From Kofleriaceae bacterium (lineage in GTDB: Bacteria > Myxococcota_A > Polyangia > Haliangiales > Haliangiaceae): 33,720 nt of DNA. A program made the position numbers and the translations under genes. Below, piece by piece: positions 23,711-32,327 of this stretch. Every line of letters begins with the position of its first letter. Position 1 is the stretch's first letter. The notes under the pieces are model-generated. The model worked only from the letters and a program-made list of their open reading frames with translations, searched no databases and had not been told where the DNA came from. The stretch is from assembly GCA_018058095.1 (NCBI GenBank), contig JAGPCO010000083.1, forward strand, positions 1-33,720, in the 5' to 3' direction.

Positions 23711-26700
23711 CTACTGCACGATCAGCGGGCGGCGGAACACCTCGACCCACTGGTCGTCGCCAGGCTGGTCGATCACCCAGGTCGACACCACCAGGTCGGT
23801 CGCCGTGGTCGACGCGCTGGCGAAGAAGCCGTAGGCGCCGACGAAGGTCGCCTCGGCCCCGGCGATGGGCACCCGGTTCCAGGTGTTGTCGCCGGTCCGC
23901 TGCGCCAGCAGCAGCTCGTGGGTGGTGGCGTCCTGGTACACCACCCACGGCCCGGCCGCGGTGGCGATGAGGGTGGCGTCGTCGCCGACGAAGTGGAACT
24001 CCGGCTTGGGCAGGCCGTCCTCGTTCTGGCCGACGATGCGGTAGCCGTTGTCGATGGTCTCGACCTGGTTGTCGGTGACGTTGCGGTAGATGAGGTCGTC
24101 GCGGGTGGCGCTGACGTAGGCCAGGTGGACCTTGCCGGCGGTGTCGACGCCGACCGTGGGCGACCAGCCGGCGTCGTTGCCATCGCCGCTGCCGTCGATG
24201 ACCGTCGGGGTCGGGAAGGTGCCGGCCACGGTGTCGAACTTGGTCATCTTGAGATCGCCGTTCTGGCGGTCGTAGTAGACCAGGACCGGGACCTCCATCG
24301 CGTCGCGCGCCATGTCGACGAACAGGCCGAGCCCGCGCGGCAGCGGGAAGGCGTCGGGCTCGGGCAGCGCCGGCAGGGCCACGGTGTCGACCACCAGCAC
24401 GGTCCAGTCGGCCGGGCTGGCCGGGGTCGCGCTGGCGGCGAAGGCGTAGCGCACCTCGGCCCGCAGGTTGCCGCCCTGGTTGACGTGGGCCATGTAGCCG
24501 ATGGCCGGGCGGCCGTCGGCGCGCAGGCTGAGCGAGGTGTACATGCCGGTCACGGTGCCGCCGACCTCGACGTCACCGCCGCCGACGTCGACGTCGTGCT
24601 TCTGCCAGGTGCCGTCGGCGGCGCGGGTGGCGAAGCGCAGCGAGGCGTGCTCGCGGTCGAAGTAGCTGACCCGGGGCAGGCCGTCGCTGCCGACGGCGAT
24701 GCTGGTGTACATGCCGACGTCGTCGCCGGCCTGGTCGATGCCGCCGCGGATCATCGCGCCCGGCACCACCGGCGCCACGTCGGGCACGCCGTCGACCCAC
24801 TCCCAGGTGGTGTCGGCGATGCGGCCGTCGGCCAGCACGTGGGCCACCACCAGGTCGCCGTGCGACTGGGCGTAGGCCGAGACCCAGGTGTCGCCGGTGA
24901 GGGGCGAGGCGCCGATGTCGGAGTACGGGCCGATGCGCCCGGCCGGGATGTCGTCGGAGCAGATGCAGGTGTTGTCGATGCAGAAGCCGATGTCGCCGTC
25001 GGAGCAGAAGCCGACGCAGTCCTCGCTGATCTCGCAGGCGCGGGTGCCGGGGTCGTTGCCGCAGTCGCAGCCGGGCGTGAGCGAGGCGGCGACCGACAGG
25101 CCGAACCAGATCGCCAGGGTCGGCGCGACCCGGACCGCGCCGCGGGCGGCCTGACGGGCCAGGCGGGCCAGGGCCGGGCGGCGGCGCCGCACCAGCACCA
25201 GGCCGGCGGTCAGCATGGCCAGCAGCACGCCACCGCTGCTCGGGCTGGTGCCGGCGTCGCAGCTGCAGCCACCCGCGCCGGCCTGGCCGTGGAACGGCGA
25301 GACCCGGGCGATCTGCACGTTGCCGACCTCGTCGCGCACGAACACGGTCAGCTCGCCATCGGCGGCGCCGCCCATGAACGCCAGGGCCTGGGCCCGGGCC
25401 AGGCGACCGCGGCCGGTCTGCCAGGTGGTGGCCGGCTGGTCGGCGTCGGGCCCCGCGAACGCGAACTGCAGGTCCTCGCTGTCGGTCACGATGTCGGCCG
25501 CCGGCACCACCAGGTCGCCATCGACCCACGCGACCTTGGCCTCGTGCACCGCCGGGGCGACCGAGTCGATGATGACCGGGATGGAGATGACGTCGTCGGA
25601 CAGGGTGCGGTCGTCGCCGACGGCGCGCGACACCAGCTCGAGCTCGTACTTACCCTGCCAGGCGAAGGCCCGGTCGGCGATGGCCAGCTGGCCGGTCACC
25701 GAGGTCTGGAACGGGCGCCACAGGCCCTGGCCGAGCCGGTAGCTCCACTCCAGGGTCCGGCCGCCGGCGTCGTGGCTGTCGACGTCGATCAGCACGGTCG
25801 GCATCGCGCCGCCCTTGCCGAGCAGCGCGGCGCGGACGTCGGCCGGGGCCGGGGTGCGGATCTCGCGCAGGCTGGCCTGGCCGCGAGCACGACCGGGCGC
25901 CGGGCCGGCCCGGCGGTCGAGGCCGGTGATCATCTCGGCCAGCGCCGGGCGGGTCGGGTCGGACGCCAGGGTCCGCATCATCGCGCCCGGGGTCAGGCCG
26001 GCGAAGATGCCGAGGAAGTCGTCCTGGGCGGTGGTGACCTTGCCGATGCGCAGGTTGGTCAGGTCGAAGCCGGCGAAGGCCGGGACCTCGATCGGGTCGA
26101 GGCCGTTGGCCAGCAGCGGCAGCGCCAGGTCGAACACCGTCGGCAGGATGGCCTCGAGGTCGGCCGGGGTCTCGCGCACGAACTCGCTGTTGGACACCCG
26201 CAGCTGGATCTGGTCGGACGACAGGCCCATCAGCATCGGCGTCAGGGTCGGCGGCGACGCCGCGTTGTCGACCATCAGGTTGATGCCGACGTTGAGGGTG
26301 AGCGACAGCGTGAACAGGCGGGTGTAGCGCTCGTACAGGAACGCGTAGAAGTCGACCTCGAGGTTGCTGATGCCGAGGGTCAGGTTGGGCGCGGCGGCGG
26401 TGCCGTCACCGACGGTGAAGTCGACCGCGCGCTGGGGCCGCAGCACCAGCAGCAGCGGGTCGCGCCCGCCGTCGGAGCCGAGCTCGGCCGCCGACGGCAC
26501 CAGGATGCCGATGGTGCCGAGGTTGAGCTGATCGATCGTCGTGGTGCCGACGCCCATACACATGGCGCCGGAGGTCACCAGGTGGTGGCCGGCCAGGTCG
26601 AGCGTGGTCTCCGACATGCCGAAGGCCAGGTCGGTCGCCGCCGGGTCGGGCGCGCCGGAGAAGGCCCCGGCCGCGGCCAGGGTGAAGGTCGAGCGCGACG

Positions 26701-27703
26701 TGATGGGCAGGCTGGCCGGCGGCGCCGCGAAGTTGGGCGCCGGGATGGGCGGCACACACAGGCTGGGCTCGCTGTCGAGGTCGGTGGTGCGGGTGGCGAT
26801 GTCCTCGTCGGCGTTGAAGCCGGTGATGACACCCAGGGTCATGCCGCCGCCGCCGAGGTTGACGTAGCCGCCGGGCACCAGGCGGCCCTCCATCAGCGCC
26901 TCGGTGCCGGGCGATACGCCCTCGAGCATGGCGCCGACGTCGATCAGGCCCTCGATGCCGAGCGGGTCGGGCAGGAAGCCCTGGACCAGGTCGTTGAGGG
27001 TCGGGGTGAACAGGTCGATGATGAACTCACCGATGAAGCTGTCGAGCATGTCGATCACCAGATCGAGGATGTCGGACAGCACGCTGCAGCCGGAGAAGCT
27101 GGTGCCGGAGAAGTCGGTGTTGTTGATCTGCGCCAGCGTGATGGTCAGCTCGCCGTCGCTGCCGCGGATGCCGAGGTCGAGGTTGGCGTCGACGATGAGG
27201 TCGTTGGCGTTGATGCCGAGCGTGCACGAGAACGGGATGAACGCGATGTCACCGTTGAGGCGCGCCGCCGCGTTGATGTCGATCTGGACCCGGACGTTGA
27301 GCGTGTTGCTGTCGACCGGGGTGATCGCGAAGGTGTTGATGGCCGGCACCACGTTGCAGCCCGGGCTGGCGCCACACGAGCCGCCGCCGCCCTGGGCCGG
27401 GTTGGTCGAGGTGCAGTAGTCGAAGCCGAGGGCCGAGCCGCCGACGCCACCCTGGTTGACGCAGAAGCCGCCGCCGATGGCGTCGCGCAGCGTCGCCTCG
27501 ATGAGCTGGTTGACCCGGGTCATGCCGCTCGGGGTGACCCGGACCTGGGCGCCACCTTCGACCGTCTGGTCGGCTGGCAGCGCGCCTCCGGGCAAGGGCT
27601 GGCTGGCGCAACCGCAGCCGAGGCCGCCGTTGCCGCACGATCCCATGATGAAGACGAACAGCAGCGACAGCGCGAGATTCAAGCGACGCGAATTGGTGAA
27701 CAC
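23711..27703 (-). CDS. Giant two-part surface protein with internal MYXO-CTERM-like signal
   Basis: 1330 residues from GTG 27703, which has GGGGGAGG about 5 nt upstream. Part 1 (1-840) begins with a lipoprotein signal (lipobox IMGSC, Cys 23) and consists of long amphipathic strands and a helix pair, reminiscent of lipid-binding proteins but unassigned. It closes at about 808-840 with a MYXO-CTERM-like tripartite signal: CSC, a hydrophobic helix ([15 protein letters not shown]) and an RRRR cluster. Part 2 begins at once with a basic stretch and a second hydrophobic segment ([15 protein letters not shown]) ending in lipobox-like LTPGC (about 877), then a Cys-rich piece and a beta-propeller-like domain with recurring [19 protein letters not shown] units. 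It looks like two lipoproteins in one frame. The frame is open and GC-rich throughout. Confidence 0.88.
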   Translation of the reverse strand: MFTNSRRLNLALSLLFVFIMGSCGNGGLGCGCASQPLPGGALPADQTVEGGAQVRVTPSGMTRVNQLIEATLRDAIGGGFCVNQGGVGGSALGFDYCTSTNPAQGGGGSCGASPGCNVVPAINTFAITPVDSNTLNVRVQIDINAAARLNGDIAFIPFSCTLGINANDLIVDANLDLGIRGSDGELTITLAQINNTDFSGTSFSGCSVLSDILDLVIDMLDSFIGEFIIDLFTPTLNDLVQGFLPDPLGIEGLIDVGAMLEGVSPGTEALMEGRLVPGGYVNLGGGGMTLGVITGFNADEDIATRTTDLDSEPSLCVPPIPAPNFAAPPASLPITSRSTFTLAAAGAFSGAPDPAATDLAFGMSETTLDLAGHHLVTSGAMCMGVGTTTIDQLNLGTIGILVPSAAELGSDGGRDPLLLVLRPQRAVDFTVGDGTAAAPNLTLGISNLEVDFYAFLYERYTRLFTLSLTLNVGINLMVDNAASPPTLTPMLMGLSSDQIQLRVSNSEFVRETPADLEAILPTVFDLALPLLANGLDPIEVPAFAGFDLTNLRIGKVTTAQDDFLGIFAGLTPGAMMRTLASDPTRPALAEMITGLDRRAGPAPGRARGQASLREIRTPAPADVRAALLGKGGAMPTVLIDVDSHDAGGRTLEWSYRLGQGLWRPFQTSVTGQLAIADRAFAWQGKYELELVSRAVGDDRTLSDDVISIPVIIDSVAPAVHEAKVAWVDGDLVVPAADIVTDSEDLQFAFAGPDADQPATTWQTGRGRLARAQALAFMGGAADGELTVFVRDEVGNVQIARVSPFHGQAGAGGCSCDAGTSPSSGGVLLAMLTAGLVLVRRRRPALARLARQAARGAVRVAPTLAIWFGLSVAASLTPGCDCGNDPGTRACEISEDCVGFCSDGDIGFCIDNTCICSDDIPAGRIGPYSDIGASPLTGDTWVSAYAQSHGDLVVAHVLADGRIADTTWEWVDGVPDVAPVVPGAMIRGGIDQAGDDVGMYTSIAVGSDGLPRVSYFDREHASLRFATRAADGTWQKHDVDVGGGDVEVGGTVTGMYTSLSLRADGRPAIGYMAHVNQGGNLRAEVRYAFAASATPASPADWTVLVVDTVALPALPEPDAFPLPRGLGLFVDMARDAMEVPVLVYYDRQNGDLKMTKFDTVAGTFPTPTVIDGSGDGNDAGWSPTVGVDTAGKVHLAYVSATRDDLIYRNVTDNQVETIDNGYRIVGQNEDGLPKPEFHFVGDDATLIATAAGPWVVYQDATTHELLLAQRTGDNTWNRVPIAGAEATFVGAYGFFASASTTATDLVVSTWVIDQPGDDQWVEVFRRPLIVQ

Positions 27704-27905
27704 GTGTCCTCCCCCGAGGCACCGCGGTGCGGCGACGGCTCGTCGACGCATAGTAGATGAAGGGCCCGCGGAAAGCCGAGCGCTTTTTAGTCGGCAGGCC
27801 CGCGAACACGCAAGGCTTTTCACGCGCTGCGTCGGAAAGTGTGGCGAATTCACGGCGGCCCACACGGCGGGGCCGGCGGCTCGCGGTGGAACTCGCGAGA
27901 TCCAC

Positions 27906-27935
27906 TTGACACGTTCCGACCCGGGCCGCTATGTA
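27906..27935 (+). promoter_or_regulatory. Near-consensus promoter of the tRNA pair
   Basis: TTGACA (27906-27911), an 18-nt spacer, TATGTA (27930-27935). The predicted start is near 27942, about 9 nt before tRNA-Arg. This is the closest match to a sigma-70 promoter in the window, as expected for stable RNA. The rest of the gap 27704-27905 shows only a TACTAT (27755-27750, minus strand) that could be the -10 of the large surface-protein gene. Confidence 0.8.
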
Positions 27936-27950
27936 CTGCGCCCACGAACC

Positions 27951-28024
27951 GGGTCCGTAGCTCAGTTGGATAGAGCGCCGGGCTTCGAACCCGTAGGTCG
28001 GGCGTTCGAGTCGCCCCGGACCCA
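27951..28024 (+). tRNA. tRNA-Arg (anticodon TCG)
   Basis: Full cloverleaf of 74 nt: acceptor GGGTCCG/CGGACCC, D-arm GCTC...GAGC, anticodon loop CTTCGAA with anticodon TCG (reads CGA), T-arm GGGCG-TTCGAGT-CGCCC, discriminator A. The outermost anticodon-stem pair is C-T, a mismatch. CCA is not encoded; it must be added after transcription. Probably transcribed with tRNA-Lys, 67 nt downstream. Confidence 0.95.
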
Positions 28025-28091
28025 CCCAGCGAACCCAGCACCCAGCACCCGCACCGAAGGCACTCAGCAGCGAATCACGCAGACAAATTTC

Positions 28092-28163
<72 letters not shown>

Positions 28164-28170
28164 CGACGAT

Positions 28171-28205
28171 GGCCCGCTGGTGACCCCAGCGGGCCTCGCG
28201 CTTTT
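28171..28205 (+). terminator. Intrinsic terminator after tRNA-Lys
   Basis: 10-bp stem GGCCCGCTGG with CCAGCGGGCC (28171-28194), then TCGCGC and TTTT (28202-28205). It ends the tRNA transcript and may also serve the convergent minus-strand lipoprotein gene. Confidence 0.75.
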
Positions 28206-28232
28206 CGGCTGCAGGCGGTGGGTGCGGCCCCG

Positions 28233-29171
28233 TCAGGGCATGTACCGAACGGTGATGCCCGGCCCGCCGCTCTGGTTGAACGGGTTCTGCGGCGCGTTCG
28301 ACGGCCCACGCCAGCCGCAGAAGCCGCCGCCGGTCAGGACCAGGCGCTGCCCGTTGCTGGTCAGGGTCGAGGTCCCTCGTCCGTTGTTGCCGCCGTTGCT
28401 GAACGTGGTGACCAGCGCAAACGGCGTCCCGCGCAGGTCGATCTCGGCGTCGGCGTAGCTCGAGCCGCTGGTGTTACACAGCATCGCCACGCCGAGCGGC
28501 ATGGCGGTGACCATGGGCCCGGTGTTGCTGTGGTTCAGCGAGCCGGTGCTGGTGGTGAAGCGCTGGTCGTTGATGTCGATGACCAGGCTGGCCGGATCGA
28601 GCCGGACCGCCATGTACCGGGTCACCACGTCGTCGCCGCTCGACGCCCCACCCGCCTCGTACTCGCCGAAGTTGCTGGCCGCCGGCACGGTCAGGTACTC
28701 GCGCGGCGAGACCGTGTCCATGTCGACACACGCCGCCGTCCACGGCTTGCCGGGATCCTGGCCGACGTACAGCGTGTAGTCCCCGTCGGGCGCGCCGGCG
28801 ATGCGGCTGGCGACCTCCTCGCAGGTGGCCGGCGCATAACACTCGAAGCTGCCCGGGGTGTTGGCGCAGTCCGCCGGGCAGGGGTCGCCCGCGGCGCACT
28901 CGTCGACGTCGGTGCAGGTCAGGCCGTCGCCGGTGAAGCCCGGGCTGCAGGCGCAGCGCGGGCCGGACTTGTCGATGGTGCAGGCGGCGTTGGGCGAGCA
29001 GGTCAGGTCGGCGCACTGCAGCGGGGCGGCGTCGACCATGACCACCGCGTCGGGCCGGCCCGGCGCGCCGTCCGCGCCACCGTCACGGCCCCCGCCATCG
29101 CCATCGCCCCCGCCACCCGCGGGCGTGAACGAGCAGGCGCCGAGCATCAGGAGCAGCGTGGCCGCGCGCAT
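28233..29171 (-). CDS. Lipoprotein with EGF-like repeats and a GON domain
   Basis: 312 residues. Lipobox LGAC (Cys 13), then a Gly/Asp-rich linker (14-50). Two EGF-like segments follow (about 53-111): CSPNAACTIDKSGPRCACSPGF and TDVDECAAGDPC...GSFEC, the latter with a Ca2+-binding DVDEC start. From about 117 the sequence matches the GON domain known from animal ADAMTS9/20: CEEVASRIAGAPDGDYTLYVG, PWTAACVDMDT, REYLTV...NFGEY, VVTRYMAVRLDPASLVIDINDQRF, GGGFCGWRGPSNAPQNPF. The protein is exposed at the cell surface; function unknown. ATG 29171 has GACAAT 6 nt upstream and TTGACG with an 18-nt spacer, so it is leaderless or nearly so. Domain assignment is by eye but strong. Confidence 0.9.
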   Translation of the reverse strand: MRAATLLLMLGACSFTPAGGGGDGDGGGRDGGADGAPGRPDAVVMVDAAPLQCADLTCSPNAACTIDKSGPRCACSPGFTGDGLTCTDVDECAAGDPCPADCANTPGSFECYAPATCEEVASRIAGAPDGDYTLYVGQDPGKPWTAACVDMDTVSPREYLTVPAASNFGEYEAGGASSGDDVVTRYMAVRLDPASLVIDINDQRFTTSTGSLNHSNTGPMVTAMPLGVAMLCNTSGSSYADAEIDLRGTPFALVTTFSNGGNNGRGTSTLTSNGQRLVLTGGGFCGWRGPSNAPQNPFNQSGGPGITVRYMP

Positions 29172-29177
29172 CACGCG

Positions 29178-29207
29178 ATTGTCGCTGCCGCGGCCGCGAC
29201 CCGTCAA
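29178..29207 (-). promoter_or_regulatory. Candidate promoter of the EGF-GON lipoprotein gene
   Basis: Minus strand: TTGACG (29207-29202), 18-nt spacer, GACAAT (29183-29178), 6 nt to ATG 29171. One of the best promoter matches to a protein gene in the window. Confidence 0.6.
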
Positions 29208-29291
29208 CCAGCCAGGCGCGGGCCGACCTCACGCTGGCCGGTCACAGCGACGTACATCCAGACCTGCGAGCGAGCCGGCCAGGCCGCACCT

Positions 29292-29768
29292 TCACTCCGG
29301 GACCAGCTGCAGCGAGACCCGGAAGTCGGCCGTGGTCGGGCCGTCGTCGTCCTTGGGGATCGCGAAGGTCCACCCCGCCATCAGGGCCTCGATGCAGGTG
29401 GTGACCACTCCGGGTAGCGCGTCGCTCTGGGCCCGGTTCGTCATCGCCTGGCCCGTCTCGTCGACCGTGAACGACAGGGTTACCCGGCCACGCGCGGTCG
29501 CATCCTTCGCCAGGTAGTCGAGGTAGCAGCTCTTCAACCCGGTCATGTACTCGGACGAGATCTTGGCCATCACGGTGTCGGGTGTGAGCGAGGTCTGGTC
29601 GAACGCCACCGTGTCGGGCGGGGGTGTCGTCGTCGTGGTGGTGGGTACCTCCGGCGACGGCGGCACCATCGCCTGGTCGGGCTGGCCCTGACGCGGGGCC
29701 GTGGCGGTGGGGCCGCAGCCGGTGCCGAGGGTGCACATGGCACCAAGGAGGAGGGTCCAAGGGTGCAT
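29292..29768 (-). CDS. Lipoprotein with AgmX/PglI C-terminal-type domain
   Basis: 158 residues. Lipoprotein signal with lipobox LGTGC (Cys 18), then a Thr/Pro-rich linker (about 20-60). The domain at about 70-158 matches the AgmX/PglI C-terminal pattern: MAKISSEYMTGLKSCYLDYLAKD...GRVTLSFTVDETGQA...VVTTCIEALMAGWTFAIPK. The two Cys of the pattern (KSCY, TTCI) are kept. In Myxococcus the domain occurs in gliding and other envelope proteins and is TonB-like in fold; the role here is unknown. ATG 29768 has TACGCT 6 nt upstream. It follows the ctaM-like gene by 35 nt and may be its last operon partner or separately transcribed. Confidence 0.85.
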   Translation of the reverse strand: MHPWTLLLGAMCTLGTGCGPTATAPRQGQPDQAMVPPSPEVPTTTTTTPPPDTVAFDQTSLTPDTVMAKISSEYMTGLKSCYLDYLAKDATARGRVTLSFTVDETGQAMTNRAQSDALPGVVTTCIEALMAGWTFAIPKDDDGPTTADFRVSLQLVPE

Positions 29769-29778
29769 GCGCCGAGCG

Positions 29779-29803
29779 TAGCAGGACGCTGACGTGCCCG
29801 TGC
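29779..29803 (+). repeat. Truncated intergenic repeat, copy R4
   Basis: TAGCAGGACGCTGAC, matching the head of R3, is joined directly to GTGCCCGTGC, with the hairpin missing. It seems to be a deletion form of the element and lies between the AgmX-type gene and the ctaM-like gene. Confidence 0.45.
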
Positions 29804-30241
29804 TCAGAGGCGCGGGCCGACCTGGTACAGCATCAGGTACACCACCACGCCGGTCACCGAGACGTACATCCACACCGGCCAGGCCCAGCGCACGACCCGG
29901 CGGTGCTCGGGCAGGCGACCGGCCCGGGCGTGCTGCAGCGCGCGCACCACCAGCGGCAGCAGCACCACCGCCAGCACCATGTGGCTGAACAGGATGACGA
30001 GGTAGAACACCTTGTCGGCGCCGGCGCCCGGATAGCGATGGGTGCCGGTGGTGGCGAAGCGGATCACGTACGACAGCAGGAACACCGCCGACACCACGGT
30101 GGCCGCGCTCATCAGGCGGCGGTGGCGGTCGCGGTTGCCGGCGCGGTCGCGCTTGATGAGCACGCCGCCGGTGATGATGAGCACCGCGCTGGTGGCGTTG
30201 AGGACGGCGTTGAGGGCCGGGTGCAGCTCGGACCAGGTCAT
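29804..30241 (-). CDS. ctaM: DUF420 / CtaM-like cytochrome oxidase assembly protein
   Basis: 145 residues with four membrane helices (about 13-30, 40-60, 75-98, 112-140). The sequence HPALNAVLNATSAVLIITGGVLIKRDR, an RHRRLM segment, VVSAVFLLSYVIRF and LVILFSHMVLAVVLLPLV are typical of DUF420, which includes Bacillus YozB/CtaM needed for cytochrome a-type oxidase. The conserved His residues (HPALN, RHRRLM, SHMVLA) may handle heme or copper. It lies 7 nt after ctaB and belongs to the ctaA-ctaB operon, which fits a role in oxidase assembly. ATG 30241 is the first start in frame with the conserved part. Confidence 0.88.
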   Translation of the reverse strand: MTWSELHPALNAVLNATSAVLIITGGVLIKRDRAGNRDRHRRLMSAATVVSAVFLLSYVIRFATTGTHRYPGAGADKVFYLVILFSHMVLAVVLLPLVVRALQHARAGRLPEHRRVVRWAWPVWMYVSVTGVVVYLMLYQVGPRL

Positions 30242-30248
30242 GACGCGC

Positions 30249-31127
30249 TCACAGGCGGCCGTCGAGGACCATGGCCACGAACAGCACCGGCAGGTACACC
30301 AGCGAGGCCAGGAACACGCCGCGGGCCCAGCGTGCGCCGCCGTGGCGGACGCTGGCCAGGCCCTGGCCGAGCACGAACGCACCCAGCACCGCCGCCACCA
30401 CCAGGTAGGGCGTGCCGGTCACGCCGACGACCGGCAGGGTCAGGCTGGCCGCGACCTGGACCACCAGGAACACGCCGATCTGCCAGCGGGTGGCGCGCTC
30501 GCCACGCTCGCCCGGCAGCGTCTTGAGGCCGGCCCGCTTGTACTCCTGCGTGCGGTACAGCGCGATGGCGTGGAAGTGAGGGATCTGCCAGAAGAACAGC
30601 ACCGCGAACACCGCCAGGCCCGCGGCGTCGATGGTGCCGGTCGCGGCCGACCAGCCCATCAGCACCGGCAGCGCGCCCGGCACCGCGCCGATCCAGGTGG
30701 CCCAGTGGGTGTGCTGCTTGAGCGGGGTGTACAGCAGCACGTAGCTGATGAGGGCGATGAGGCCGATCACCGCGGTCAGCGGGTGGACCGCGGCCAGCAC
30801 CGGCAACGAGGCCACGGCCAGCACCGCGCCGAACCCGAACGCGGTGGCGACCGGCATCCGACGCTGCGGCAGCGGCCGGTTCTTGGTGCGCGCCATCATG
30901 CAGTCGATGTCGCGCTCGAGCACCATGTTGAAGGTGTTGGCGGCGCCGACGATGAGGCCGGTCCCGAGCAACAGCAGCAGCAGGCCGCCGAGGTCGGGCC
31001 GGCCCGGCGCCAGCGACACCGCGCCAGCGGCGGTGAGCAGGGCCATGACCATGATGCTCGGCTTGACCAGGACGACCAGGTCGGCCAGCGGGCGGCTCGG
31101 CGCGGTGATGGCGGAGGCGGTCTTCAC
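30249..31127 (-). CDS. ctaB: Protoheme IX farnesyltransferase (heme O synthase) CtaB
   Basis: 292 residues, UbiA superfamily, about eight membrane helices. It joins farnesyl diphosphate to heme B to make heme O. The first Asp-rich site is [24 protein letters not shown] (about 64-87); the second region is [26 protein letters not shown]. Both match CtaB/CyoE enzymes. GTG 31127 overlaps the ctaA stop (GTGA at 31127-31124), so translation is coupled and the products can work in series: heme B to heme O (CtaB) to heme A (CtaA). The length and motifs are standard. Confidence 0.96.
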   Translation of the reverse strand: MKTASAITAPSRPLADLVVLVKPSIMVMALLTAAGAVSLAPGRPDLGGLLLLLLGTGLIVGAANTFNMVLERDIDCMMARTKNRPLPQRRMPVATAFGFGAVLAVASLPVLAAVHPLTAVIGLIALISYVLLYTPLKQHTHWATWIGAVPGALPVLMGWSAATGTIDAAGLAVFAVLFFWQIPHFHAIALYRTQEYKRAGLKTLPGERGERATRWQIGVFLVVQVAASLTLPVVGVTGTPYLVVAAVLGAFVLGQGLASVRHGGARWARGVFLASLVYLPVLFVAMVLDGRL

Positions 31128-32104
31128 GACGACCCCACCAGCCCGAGGTGGCCCGGGCCAGGTTCGGGCGCGCTGGTGCTGGCGCCGGCGGCGCCTGCAC
31201 TGGCCTCGGCGCGGGCGCCGGTCAGGATCCAGGCCGACACCCACAGGCCCCACAGCGCGGCGGCGCCGGCGAAGTGGCCGACCGCGACCGGGACCGAGCG
31301 CACCGTCTGCACGGTGTAGATGCCGAGCGCGACCTGGGCGATGACGACGACCGGCGCCGCGAACATGTGCAGGCGCAGCAGCGACCACGAGCGGGCCGCC
31401 CGCAGCACGGCGATGGCCGCGCCGATGGTCACCCCGGCCACGACCAGGCCGAAGCCGCGATGCAGCATGTGCAGCTGCTGCACGCCGTTGGCCGGCAGCC
31501 AGGTGCCGTCGCGGGTGCACTCCGGCATACCCAGGCACACCAGCGCAGCGCCGTGGTGGCGGACCAGCGCGCCGAGCAGCAGCTGGACCATCACGGCGCC
31601 GACGGCGATGCCGATCCAGCGCCGGGCCGAGCCCAGCTGGTCGCGCCCGCGCTGGTGGTCGCGCAGCTCGATCACCGTCGGCGCGGGCCGAGCCCGGTAG
31701 GCCACGTACACCAGCGTCGCGAAGTAGCTCATGCCGAGCAGGAGGTGCGCGGTCGAAACGAACCACGGCAGCTTGTAGCCGACGGTGATCGCGCCGAGGC
31801 CGCCCTGGACCAGGACCATGGCCAGGGTCAACCAGGCCAGCCGGGTCAGCCCGAGCGGGCGGTGGCGCGGCCGCAGCAGCACGAAGGTGAGGATCAGCTG
31901 CAGGAAGCCGACGGTCATCGCCGCCAGCCGGTGGCCGTGCTCGTACAGCACACCACCGACCATGGGCGGGAACAGCTGGCCGTTGCACACCAGCGTCGGC
32001 TCCGGGCAGGCCAGGCTCGAGCCGGTCGGGTTGACGGTTCCGCCGATCACCAGCAGCGCGAAGGTCGACAGCGCGCAGGCGACGGCAAGACGACGGGGCA
32101 GCAT
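31124..32104 (-). CDS. ctaA: Heme A synthase CtaA (COX15 type)
   Basis: 326 residues with eight membrane helices in two similar four-helix halves. It oxidises heme O to heme A for aa3/caa3 oxidases. Conserved residues: E55-H56-x-H58-R59 (EHGHR) and HLLLG in the first half, HMLHRGFGL and GHFAG in the second as heme ligands; Cys pairs C33/C40 and CLGMPEC on outer loops, as in the Bacillus-type enzyme. ATG 32104 is chosen; GTG codons a few residues upstream are alternatives. It is the first gene of the ctaA-ctaB-ctaM operon. No cox subunit genes are in view. It is divergent from the Ser/Thr kinase gene across about 170 bp. Confidence 0.95.
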   Translation of the reverse strand: MLPRRLAVACALSTFALLVIGGTVNPTGSSLACPEPTLVCNGQLFPPMVGGVLYEHGHRLAAMTVGFLQLILTFVLLRPRHRPLGLTRLAWLTLAMVLVQGGLGAITVGYKLPWFVSTAHLLLGMSYFATLVYVAYRARPAPTVIELRDHQRGRDQLGSARRWIGIAVGAVMVQLLLGALVRHHGAALVCLGMPECTRDGTWLPANGVQQLHMLHRGFGLVVAGVTIGAAIAVLRAARSWSLLRLHMFAAPVVVIAQVALGIYTVQTVRSVPVAVGHFAGAAALWGLWVSAWILTGARAEASAGAAGASTSAPEPGPGHLGLVGSS

Positions 32105-32255
32105 CGGGGCAGGCACGGTTACCACGTTTGCTGCCGGTCCCGAAAGGATCGGTGCGTGGCGCTTTGTCGCCGGCAAATCGAAGTGATCACGATGACTTGC
32201 CGTCTCTGCCCCAGCTGCGGCCACGGCCGCGGGGCGCGCCGACCGGCAGGCGACC

Positions 32256-32264
32256 TGTTACCAT
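32256..32264 (+). promoter_or_regulatory. Candidate extended -10 of the kinase locus
   Basis: TGTTACCAT, extended-type TG plus TACCAT, 12 nt before ATG 32277. It would make 32277 the first AUG on the transcript. Confidence 0.4.
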
Positions 32265-32276
32265 GCGGCGCCCTGC

Positions 32277-32327
32277 ATGAGCGCGTGGACGGACGACCTC
32301 ATGAGCGCGTGGGCCAAGACCGCATGA
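32277..32327 (+). CDS. Short leader ORF overlapping the kinase start
   Basis: 16 codons reading MSAWTDDLMSAWAKTA, too short for normal gene calling. It is two copies of the MSAW start of the kinase, in another frame, and its TGA overlaps the kinase ATG (ATGA). Its codons end in G or C in 14 of 15 positions, like real genes. It may be translated and couple into the kinase, or be a leftover of a 5' duplication. An even shorter frame (ATG 32263 to TGA 32280) overlaps it in the same way. Confidence 0.35.
   Translation: MSAWTDDLMSAWAKTA

Noticed and set aside
23669-27760. 1363-codon open frame on the plus strand
   Set aside because: It is the antisense of the large surface protein. It has no start context or domains, and its Val/Arg/Gly/His-rich composition is what mirrored GC-rich codons give.
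32192-32323. N-terminal extension of the last kinase with CRLCPSC zinc-ribbon look
   Set aside because: In frame, but 12 of 43 codons end in A or T, including a TTA, unlike real genes here, and an extended -10-like site lies inside it. Kept only as an alternative start.
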